Below, piece after piece: positions 1 through 14,680 of a stretch of DNA of 64,000 nt. The notes below the pieces were generated by a model that was not told the DNA's origin, searched no databases, and saw only the letters and a list, made by a program, of their open reading frames with translations. The translations under genes and the position numbers were made by a program. Origin of the DNA: Rhabditoides inermis (Eukaryota > Nematoda > Chromadorea > Rhabditida > Rhabditidae); NCBI GenBank assembly GCA_963966185.1, contig CAWZYM010000145.1, positions 288,001 through 352,000 on the forward strand, given 5' to 3'. Position 1 is the first letter of the stretch, and each line of letters begins with the position of its first letter.

Positions 1-16
1 CTCATTAACTCAACCG

Positions 17-100
17 TGGCTAGAAAACCGTGCACGGTTTTCTAGCCAGCAGTGGTTGGGGAGAACCTTGGCTAGAAAACCGTGCACGGTTTCCTAGCCA
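17..100. repeat. Two tandem 32-bp palindromes
   Basis: Positions 17-48 form a perfect 32-bp palindrome centred on GTGCAC. Positions 69-100 repeat it with one mismatch (79 against the C at 93). Each unit could extrude a 16-bp hairpin. No gene is attached. The pair may be the end of a transposable element cut off by the window edge. Confidence 0.85.
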
Positions 101-719
101 GGCCAACAAGCGGTGAAAAGGCAATGATGCCTCATCAACTATAATTTTGCATAAATTATCTTCCAAATCCTGAATGAGTCCAAAAATTCTACATTCTAGC
201 CAGCGAGTGACTAAGTAACAGAACATTTATGATTCATCTTCGGTTTCACCAAATTCTACTATACGAAGAACACATTGAGGTTTTCTACATTGTTTGTCAA
301 AAATTTACTGTATCGGTCTTATATATGTATTAGAGAGGGCGCGCAGCGCCCTCTCTTTTGGGTTCAAATAAGGCTCGCGCTAGAATTTTCAAGAAGCGAT
401 ATCAGAAGGTCCCTTTAGCAACAATGTGACTTCAACCAATTCATGTTAGTTAGATTCGCACCGTTCCGTAGGCCAGATCACTAATTGACGGCATCTTTGT
501 ATCTTTTCTCCGAAAGAAGTTATGAGCGATCTCGCGCGCGCATTAGTCGCAAGGCCAGCGTGTGGGTGGGTGGGTGGGTGGGTGGGTGTCGTTTCCAGTC
601 ACGCTAGCTGATAGCTAGCCCTCTGCTGGCGGGCGAGCGCGAGAGCACGCGAGAGAGCACGCTGTTTGGAGAGAGACAGATGCACTTTGGTGGGGGCGAT
701 CAATAGGAATTAGATAAGG
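101..719. other. Non-coding stretch without a recognised gene
   Basis: I see no supported exon here. A short (GGGT)n run lies near 564-588, and the sequence turns into a purine-rich repeat at about 720. Confidence 0.5.
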
Positions 720-1790
720 GGAGAGAGAAAGAGAGAACGAGAGAACGAGAGACCGAGAGAAAGAGAGAAAGAGAGAAAGAGAGAAAGAGAGAAAGAGAGA
801 ACGATATAACAAGAGAACGAGAGAACGAGAGAAAGAGAGAACAATATAACGAGAGAACTACATAGAGAGCGAGAGAAAGAGAGAAAGAGAGAAGGAGGGA
901 AGGAGGGAAGGAGAAGGGGAGAGGAGGAGAGAACGAGAGAAAGATATAACGATATAACGAGAGAACTAGAGAACTAGAGAAAGAGAGAAAGAGAGAAAGA
1001 GAGAAGGAGGGAAGGAGGGAAGGAGAGAACGAGAGACGGAGAGAACGAGAGAACGAGAGAACGAGAGAACGAGAGAACGAGAGAACGATATAACGAGAGA
1101 ACTAGAGAGCGAGAGAAAGAAAGAAAGAGAGAAGGAGGGAAGGAGAGAAAGAGAGAAAGAGAGAACGAGAGAACGAGAGAAAGGGAGAGCGAGAGGAAGA
1201 GAGAACGATATAACGAGACAACTAAAGAACGAGAGAAAGAGAGAAGGAGGGAAGGAGGGAAGGAGAGAAGAAGAGAACGAGAGAACGAGAGAGCGAGAGA
1301 ACGAGAGAAAGGGAGAACGAGAGAAAGAGAAAACGATATAACGAGAGAACTAGAGAACGAGATAAAGAGAGAAAGGGAGAAAGAGAGAAAGGGAGAAGGA
1401 GGGAAGGAGAGACGGAGAGAACGAGAGAACGAGAGAACGAGAGAACGAGAGAACGAGAGAACGAGAGAACGATGGAAAGAGAGAAAGAGGGAAGAAGGGA
1501 AGAAGGGAAGAAGGGAAGGAGAGAAGGAGAGACGGAGAGAAAGAGAGAACGAGAGAACGAGAGAACGAGAGAATGAGAGAATGAGAGAACGAGAGAACGA
1601 GAGAACGAGAGAACGAGAGAAAGAGAGAAAGAGAGAACGAGAGAAAGAGAGAACGAGAGAACTAGAGAACGAGAGAAAGAGAGAAAGGGAGAAAGAGAGA
1701 AAGGGAGAAGGAGGGAAGGAGGGAAGGAGAGGGGGAGAGGGGGAGAGAACGAGAGAACGAGAAAACGAGAAAATGTCGAATAAATTCGAA
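720..1790. repeat. Purine-strand minisatellite (GAGAGAACGA-like units)
   Basis: About 1.07 kb in which the + strand is almost wholly G and A, built from degenerate 5-10-bp units such as GAGAGAACGA and GAGAGAAAGA with GGAGGGAAGGA blocks. The long Ser/Leu/Phe/Arg and Arg/Glu reading frames on either strand only translate the repeat and are not genes. Such mirror-rich purine tracts can form triplex DNA (known property of the sequence class, not shown here). Confidence 0.9.
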
Positions 1791-1872
1791 ATGAAATTGA
1801 TGAAATAATGAGAGAAGAACATGTATGAAGATGAGAGAGAAAATTTCTATGAAATTCAACAAAAGGACATAT

Positions 1873-2349
1873 ATTATCTTTTAAAAGTACTTCCGTAAAA
1901 AATGTTGTTTGTGTTAACCTGATTCAAGAAAAGCGCATGCATATATTATTAATTTTTGAAAAATCAAATCGTAAACACCTAAACATGAAAACTAACACAA
2001 ACTTGCTCTTTCAAAACGAAAAATGTTGAATAATTCCATGTTTTTTGACATTTTTACACCTGAATGATAAGTCAAACAACATCAGGATTAACATATTATT
2101 TTATTGATAAACCGTTTGTAATAAATATTTCGTGTCCGCAAAAAAACACTAAATAAACAAAACACTCGTATTATTCTAAATGTTTCGTGTAACTATTCTA
2201 TATTCGTGTGAAAGAGCAAGTTTGTGTTAGTTTTCATGTTTAGGTGTTTACGAATTGATTTTTCAAAAATTAATAATATATGCATGCGCTTTTCTTGAAT
2301 CAGGTTAACACAAACAACATTTTTTACGGAAGTACTTTTAAAAGATAAT
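1873..2349. mobile_element. Foldback element with 141-bp inverted arms
   Basis: The left arm (1873-2013) and right arm (2209-2349) are nearly perfect reverse complements of 141 bp. They enclose a 195-bp AT-rich spacer without a reading frame. This is the structure of a non-autonomous foldback or MITE-type element. No clear target duplication was seen at the ends. Confidence 0.85.
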
Positions 2350-2957
2350 GTCTACTGGATTATGAAAAAATAAATCTAATGATTATCGACTTCTTATCGA
2401 CCTTCGACCCTCCCATACCGGTTGCTAAACAGTGTTTCTCCCAGCGCTTAGCCATGGTGGCGTGCCGTATGCACTTGTTGTATAGTCAGAATATAAGGAT
2501 TCTGGATAAATGATTAATTGACAAATATATCAAGCGATCCATTAATACAATACAAATCGTATCCTTTTCCTTACTAAAATTACTCACTAATTGAAGTGGT
2601 AGCTAATGATAGAGTAGCATTATGGGTGATGAATTCACGCGACTGTATATAGTGTAACACGCCAGCTCACACCCTCTCTCGCCCTCCGGGCTCGCCTCTC
2701 TCACTCCGTCTCTGACCCCGCCTCCTGCGCACTCACCTCGCGCATTACACATATACATGACAGTTCCCTGTTTGGAAGTGTTCTATTCGCTAGTATTATT
2801 GAAGGTGTGGTCGGTCCCTTCAGAACAGCCCCTTCGAAACACGTTGTTTGATCGTGTTTCGAAGGCGTTTCGAAGTCAGTTCCTATAGTTCTATTCTCTC
2901 AATAAGCCGCGCGATGTGGGGTAGATCAGAGAAAGACGGCAATTAGTAAATCATACA
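2350..2957. other. Non-coding; 12-bp hairpin and repeat fragment
   Basis: No exon is supported. A perfect 12-bp-arm hairpin (2832-2843 with 2853-2864, loop 9 nt) is built around TTCGAA. A fragment of dispersed repeat family A (GTAGATCAGAGAAAGACGG) lies at about 2923-2941. Confidence 0.5.
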
Positions 2958-3076
2958 ACATACAACATACCACCATACCACCATACCACCATACCACCAT
3001 ACCACCATACCACCATACCACCATACCATTATGTCTTCAAACAACTATGCTATCATACCACCATACCACCATACCA
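2958..3076. repeat. 8-bp satellite CCACCATA, reverse orientation
   Basis: Tandem copies of CCACCATA run from about 2965 to 3029 and resume at about 3050-3076. The unit is the exact reverse complement of the array at 3845-4139, so the two arrays form inverted arms around the 3.08-3.84 kb segment. Confidence 0.85.
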
Positions 3077-3844
3077 CGGTGATTTCGAAATGTTTTCGCG
3101 CGCATTTTCATTTCGCTCGCTTCTTTTTTTTGATTCAGTTAGATTTTCACTGTTCTTTTTTGCCTTTTTTCATTTTTTTTCAAGTTTTGAATGTGAGAGA
3201 CGCGAACATCAAAATTGGTATCGTTAGATCCTCTCACATTCAAGATGAAATGAAGAAACGCAAATCTTCCAAAAAAGTATGTATGTAGGAGCGGAAGCCG
3301 TCGCTGTTTGGCGTTCTCTGGTTGTTTGATTTATATGGTTTTCCCACCGCGAGCCTCGCCACCAGAACGAGGTCAAATTCAGAGGTATCAAAAATAAGTT
3401 TTTGAGAACTTTTTCAGAAGAATTAAACTATGCTATTGGATAGATCTTTCGATTTCGCGAAACTATAACTTTGTAACTCACTCAACAGAAACTCGAAAAA
3501 GAGCCCCTGCCGGAGTTGTCTGATCGCCATCTCTGGATGCTGCCAGTTTCCTGGATTTCTGAAGCACTTTTCTCGCTTTCTCCTCTTTTTTCAATCTGTC
3601 TTCCGGGAAGACTCTTCCCTCTTACCCTCCTTTCTTTGAATCAACTTCGTGGTGACCGTGCTTCAACAACCACCGATAAAAGACGTCTACATATGTTTAC
3701 CATATACTATGTAAATCAAGAGTATGAAAGTCGAGACGTTTTTGACTTTTCCACAAGACAGAGTAATCTCATGGTCATTATCACGATGAATGTCCAGGTT
3801 CCAGGCATCATGAAAAACAATCAGAAAACACATTTTTGCTAATA
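3077..3844. other. Segment between inverted satellite arms
   Basis: About 770 bp of sequence without a convincing gene. Short open frames exist, but none has a recognisable domain or splice context that I trust. Confidence 0.4.
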
Positions 3845-4139
3845 GTATGGTGGTATGGTGGTATGGTGGTATGGTGGTATGGTGGTATGGTGGTATGGTG
3901 GTATGGTGGTATGGTGGTATGGTGGTATGGTGGTATGGTGGTATGGTGGTATGGTGGTATGGTGGTATGGTGGTATGGTGGTATGGTGGTATGGTGGTAT
4001 GGTGGTATGGTGGTATGGTGGTATGGTGGTATGGTGGTATGGTGGTATGGTGGTATGATGGTATGGTGGTATGGTGGTATGATACCATGGTATGGTGGTA
4101 TGATACCGTAGTATGATGGTATGGTGGTATGATTGTATG
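3845..4139. repeat. 8-bp satellite TATGGTGG, about 29 near-perfect copies
   Basis: A uniform 8-bp unit is repeated from about 3845 to 4078, then decays into TATGATACCATGG-type variants by about 4140. The 8-bp period shifts frame every copy, so open frames of Tyr/His/Pro or Trp/Gly/Val arise on both strands. They are repeat artefacts. Confidence 0.9.
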
Positions 4140-4187
4140 ATGGTATGTTGTATGTTGTATGATTTACTAATGACCAATTTCTTAAGA

Positions 4188-4312
4188 AAGACGGAGAGTC
4201 AGCTCGCGGCAATAGCACGCAAAACAAGAGAGCTAGATGGTTATAGCACCGTATTTCGAGCTGCAAGCGAGGTAGATCGAAACACTATCGCTCTGGCGCA
4301 GGCTATAAGGCA
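4188..4312 (+). repeat. Dispersed repeat family A, copy 1
   Basis: About 125 bp that recurs diverged but colinear at 60,773-60,893 (same strand) and 28,152-28,285 (opposite strand). Landmarks are AGAAAGACGGAGAG near the start and AGCGAGGTAGATCGAAA followed by CTATCGCTCTGG near the end. It is non-coding in all copies. Confidence 0.8.
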
Positions 4313-4744
4313 GTTTCGAAGAGCCTGACCGCCTGCTGAGTCTTGCCGCCAGGGCCACGACAGCGACGCGTCGCCACCCCGGCGGAGACAGCCACACCAC
4401 AGTGATGTGGCCTGTGTCTCGGTGTCAGTAGCGGGGGCTGAGTAATGTTGGTGTGCAGACAATTGACAAATGCTGATATGCAAGATTGATATCTCTGTGT
4501 TCAACTAGAATGAGACAGAGACAGGATAGTGCTGTATGATGTGACTTTCGTTTCTCGGTGTAGTATGGTTGATTTGCGAAAGATTGACTTTTGAGAAGAA
4601 AGGTTACTTTTAGGGAAATTTAACTTCATTTGAGTAGTAAAGTGGTGGATGCGAGGGGAGACAGTACAGGTGCGGACAGTATCTTCAAAACTCGTGTTTC
4701 GTAGGCGTTTTAAAGTCTGTTGCGAAGGGAGTTTGGAAAGTAGC

Positions 4745-4844
4745 GTTCAGTCTCTTCGAAACACTCTTCGAAACTGACTTCGAAACTCGACCAAATAGCG
4801 AGTTTCGAAGGCGTTTTGAAGGGCCGGTTTCGAAGAGACTGAAC
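4745..4844. repeat. Short element with 18-bp inverted termini
   Basis: GTTCAGTCTCTTCGAAAC at 4745-4762 is the exact reverse complement of 4827-4844. The interior is rich in TTCGAA half-sites, like the hairpin at 2832-2864. It is probably a small inverted-repeat element. Confidence 0.7.
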
Positions 4845-5129
4845 ACACCAGAAGCGACTGAACTTGAGGGTAGATGGAAACACGCGCTGATGCATATGGC
4901 AGTGATGTGTTGGTGAGAGAAGATGCATGTTGTACGAGAGTACTGGATGGTATTATCGTATTATTGTCATTTGAGAGATAGAAAGGGATGGAATAATGAC
5001 TACCGATTGTATTATTGCTCCCGTAATTATCATGTGAATATTCTATGAAACGTATTTGCTCTAACGCTTTTGTATTTTATAAAATCAAGTGTATAGTTCA
5101 ATAAGTAATAATATGTGTATTGTATTTTC

Positions 5130-5400
5130 TACAACGCGGTCGCCGTGCCGTGTCGCCGAAAAGGATCAAGAAGGAGGTAGATGAGGAGGAGAGAGCCGGC
5201 AAGCAGAAGACGCTGGAAAGGTGGGAGGATTGACTGCTGATAGAATACAGTAACGGAAATGAACAGCACGAATGGTTTAGGATTGGGGGAGAGGAGTGTG
5301 TCATGGTACTGGAAAGGCAGTTGGAAAGGCAGGTCTGCAGAATGCGCGCCATCTCAAGGCGGAAAGCGAGAAGCTCAGAGCGAGAGATGCCAAGGTAAGG
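5130..5400 (+). other. Possible orphan exons with coiled-coil character
   Basis: One frame reads charged sequence containing PKRIKKEVDEEERAGKQK and ends before a GTGGGA donor at about 5222. A second frame reads LQNARHLKAESEKLRARDAK and ends at a GTAAGG donor at about 5396. The heptad-like Leu spacing and clean donors look exon-like, but no start, stop or partner exons were found. It may be a gene fragment or chance. Confidence 0.25.
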
Positions 5401-5451
5401 TTTTCCAGGTTCTCCTGTTCACCTCGTTGTGTAAGATTTTTTATTATAAAT

Positions 5452-5645
5452 GTCTTCAAAATCTGTATCAGACCAGGCGCCCTCGGGAGTTGCGGTCCTT
5501 TGGGTCCGTGCGGTGTAAGTCAGTAGACATCATCGCCTGTGATCATCACACTCAGATTCAGGTCTGAATTGACGCTTACTGAAGACGACGAAACAAATCC
5601 GCGCCGCGCATATCTCAGACCACAAAGTCCAACTCGCGCCGGGTT
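5452..5645 (+). repeat. Dispersed repeat family B, copy 1
   Basis: About 195 bp recurring in reverse orientation at 23,188-23,381 with small differences. Both copies share the segment reading CAGTAGACATCATCGCCTGT and a CCCTCGGGAGTTGCGG block. Non-coding. Confidence 0.85.
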
Positions 5646-6224
5646 TATTTTATTTCCGCGTTGGGCAAGGGCGCGCTGAGAAACAGTAATTATTCTTACT
5701 TCTATCTCTTCTCCGAATCCGACAATATATTCAAGCAAAGAACATTATGTATGTTGCCATGTATAAAAATGTATTCAGAAAATAACACGTTCTGCTTTTA
5801 AAAATATCTAGCTAGATACAAAATAAACACGTCAGTCGCTATTCTCGTATATGTAGCAGCGGCATAATATGATATGATATTACACCGAGTCAATCATTCA
5901 TTACGTCTCTATTCTCGAGTGATGTCACAGAGGCAATGCGAAAATTACGTGAGCCATCGAACGCTAGCTATTTTCGCCTTCCGGCCAGCAAATATGTTCC
6001 ACTAACATTTAGAGAGAGGGAGGGAGAGGAAGAGAGAGAGATAGATAGAGAGGGAGATGGTCAGACAACGATATATTTGCCTGAGGGTAGGGAAGTCTCC
6101 CGCTCCCCTTCTTTAATTGCATGACGTTGCATCGAGAGAAGAGAGGGGGATTCTGGATGTTGGTGTTTTTGCTATGCAAGAGGGGGAAGAGAGAGAGAGA
6201 GTTGAGACGACGAGTGTAGTGGGC

Positions 6225-6275
6225 TTCTGGCGTGACGTCACTCGCCCCGCCCCCTTCGAGTGACGTCGTTCCAAA
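6225..6275. promoter_or_regulatory. Candidate CRE/GC-box cluster
   Basis: A perfect TGACGTCA palindrome at 6233-6240 is followed by a CCCCGCCCCC GC box and a second TGACGTCG at 6261-6268. Further TGACGTCA octamers lie at 6670-6677 and 9410-9417. TGACGTCA is the known CREB/ATF site. That these sites act as a promoter, perhaps for FNDC3 or for an unseen transcript, is inference. Confidence 0.35.
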
Positions 6276-6750
6276 GCCCGGCAATGTCTCCATAGGTTAC
6301 ACTTTTTTCATAGCCGCCCGTTATTTGCTATATTTGTACATACGCACTTTTGTGAACAATTCATTTAAACACGTTGACGCCACCATCTACGCAGATAGAG
6401 GGAAGAGAATAGGATCAGAGAAGAAGAGATAGGTGTGAAAGTTTGAGTAAATCACGCAATCACCGGTTGCCGCTGTAGCCGAATCCACACAGTTTTCGAA
6501 AACTTTGGCCAACACGCAACACGCTGGTCAAAAAAAGTTTGTTTATCAGCAGATTCAAGTTATACAACCGTCGACCTAGCCAATAAGGGGACTGACCTAA
6601 GGCTCTCGAGTACAAATCGCTAGCTGCTTACAAGGGGTCCATCGATGTATGCAATTAATTTGGATCAGATGACGTCACAGACTTCTGACTAGAGGCTCAC
6701 GAAAGTTGTGAGGGTGGTCGTCACTCCACCGTGACTAGCGGTACATCATT

Positions 6751-6825
6751 GGCCGCCGAGAGGATTGAACCCGGGACCTTCCGCATGATAGCTGCGCGCA
6801 CATCCACTGCGCTAGCTACCCCCCC
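6751..6825 (-). repeat. tRNA-like sequence (pol III box A/B)
   Basis: Read on the minus strand it has a box-A-like TAGCGCAGTGGATG and a box-B-like GGTCCCGGGTTCAATCC at tRNA spacing. The acceptor arms do not pair well, so it is probably a tRNA-derived repeat head or tRNA pseudogene, not a working tRNA gene. Confidence 0.55.
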
Positions 6826-7199
6826 GCTAGCTACCCCCCATGCGCTAATGACTTTGTCACCCCCCCAAAGAGTGCTTCCTTCTCGTTCACTTTCCTTTCA
6901 ATTTGATACTGTATACATACATACATACTTTGACACTTTGTATTTAGTGTACATGATAAGTATAATTGACGCGTTTTCTAAATTATCTAATGCGCTAATG
7001 ACTTTGTCACCTGTAAGTTACGAATTACCTGACTGCTAACAAAACTGTACACACTCTCATGTTTGAACGTAATGCGATCTTTTGATATCTTGTTTTCAAA
7101 CGAATCCACGCGCATTCGACGATTGTGAATCGTTTTGGTGTTTTGCTCGAATCTGCGATCTGCGTACGTTCAATGACTCATCCCAACGACAATAGAACG

Positions 7200-12700
<5,501 letters not shown>

Positions 12701-13052
12701 ACCTTCAATCTGCAACCGTCTCCAAGGCACCCTCCGTCCACGTTGGCAGCTTTTTTGGCTCTTCAATTAAACGATACAATGTATCCATTCTACCCTAGCT
12801 GGATTAATGCAGGCAATCCAAAAGAACACTGTTTGTGTGTCCTCCCTCTCTTTTTTGAAACGTGCATCTGCTATGCTGAAGCGCTTGTCGACGCCGTTTT
12901 TGCCCATTAGCCGCGTTGATGTTATGTACTTTCCCCCAACACACAATGTAGTTTGTGTTGTTGCGAGCGACCGCTTTTTCCGTTTATTTCAAGCTGCGAT
13001 GAATGGTGGTGCTGTTCTGTTTACAGCGTTGTTTATATGAGCGCTATCGATT

Positions 13053-13125
13053 GGAAAAGGGAACTGGTTTCGACGGCGGGGGTCCTCGACACGCAGGCTA
13101 CAAGCCCTAACCGCTACACTGCAGC
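13053..13125 (-). repeat. tRNA-like sequence abutting first FNDC3 coding exon
   Basis: The minus strand reads a box-A-like TGTAGCGGTTAGGGC and a degenerate box-B-like CCGTCGAAACC at tRNA-like spacing. On the + strand the complement of box A supplies CACTGCAG, the acceptor ending at 13,124 directly upstream of the FNDC3 start codon. Confidence 0.45.
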
Positions 13126-13140
13126 TCGGGCGTGGGTGGG

Positions 13141-14648
13141 ATGAAGAATCCGGAGCTGATCTCGTCGGACGAGGGGTCGGAGGCGCACAATGGACACGTG
13201 AACGGGACGAGACCGAATCCGGCGGCCGCAGCCTTCCGACCCATGCAGGCGGTGAGTCCAGGGAGACATGTGTGATATCATGCAGCATGCTCACTCAGCT
13301 TGGTCGGTAGATCTTTCACACATGCTTTCCACGTTCTTCGAGCGTGTTGTGTCTTGATCATCAACGCATTGTGAATGCCTCTCGTTCAGCTGGCTTCGAC
13401 CCGTCCCACCGTGGCGGGTACTCCGCAGCCGCTGGGACTGGGCGGACTCATGCCCTATCCCCCGCCCCCGCAGCCGCTATACGGACACCCACCACCCATG
13501 ACTGGAGGTAGGGAAGAAATAGTCTCACTCGTAGTATTAGAGATCATGAAGGCGTGGAATAGTCACAATGAAAAGAAAAATGATTATTCGTTAGAAAGTT
13601 AATATGGAGGTGTCATGACACGTTCTCACTCGTAGTACTAGAATCTAGAATGCGAAAAAGGAAAGACTAGGAAAGTGTGGAAGATCATATCTCACACCCT
13701 CCCTTTTTCAGTGCCTCCCTCGAACACGGATCTGTTCGTTCACGTGCAGATCGGGGAGACACTCAGTCTCATGGTCGGCACAGAGATGCAGCTCATCAAA
13801 GGTATTCATTCATTTCATTGTCAAAGTTTCTTCTTTTTTTCGCCAAATCAGTCTACGTATTATACTACAAGTGTCTTGCATCCTTTTAGTAGATACATGA
13901 AACATATCGAACTCTATAACTCTATTCTCTTACGGATTCATCTGATTGCTCATTTTGTATGGTCTCGGATTTATCACATAGTTTTGATGTGTGACGCATT
14001 TTTTTTCTGCAATAATTTATTATAAGACTATTATTATTATCCTATTATTATAATACTATTATTATTATTATTATTATCGCAGGTCCCGCCACGATCCGCA
14101 TGGTGGGCGAGTCGGGTGTGCCGCCGCAGGCTCTGCCGCTGATGGTGCCGCCTGGACATATGGTGCACCAGATAGTAGACGAGCAGGGCATACTCCGCCA
14201 CCTCATCCTCTCGCCAGAAGTCAACCCACACTTCCCGCAGACAAACAACAATGCCACGGTGGGTGAAAAAACAGTTCCTGAAAAACGCCTTAGGAACATG
14301 AATGAACTACCGTAGATACAATTCGGCAACAATACAGAGTTAACTTGGTAGAATACCATTCTTCCATTTCAGTCTGCTCGCGCGCAGCCGGCGCACTTTG
14401 GCGGCCAGCACAACAACAACAACAACTTCTACACTGTGAACCGGAAGTGGTCGCACGGCAATCACTCTGCCGGAGGGGGGCACTCGCAACAGAGACAGGC
14501 ACACCAACACACTGCTGCCAGCCCGCCACCCACTGTCACCACGGTAGGGACGGCTGGCTGTCTGTCTGTCTGTCAGTCTCACTGCCAGTCTCTCTGTATG
14601 TCAGTTTGTCAGTCTGTCTGTCTATCTGTTATTCCGGAATGGAGACTG

Positions 14649-14680
<32 letters not shown>

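Noticed and set aside
720..1862. Ser/Leu/Phe-rich 282-aa frame and Arg/Glu-rich frames
   Set aside because: Translation of the purine minisatellite.
2958..4139. CRISPR array
   Set aside because: The direct repeats have no unique spacers and the sequence is eukaryotic.
3687..4266. Tyr/His/Pro- and Trp/Gly/Val-rich frames on both strands
   Set aside because: Translation of the 8-bp TATGGTGG satellite, whose period opens all frames.
6751..6825. Functional tRNA genes here and at 44.3, 52.2, 55.5 and 56.6 kb
   Set aside because: Box A and box B are present, but acceptor and anticodon stems do not fold convincingly. They are treated as tRNA-derived repeat parts.
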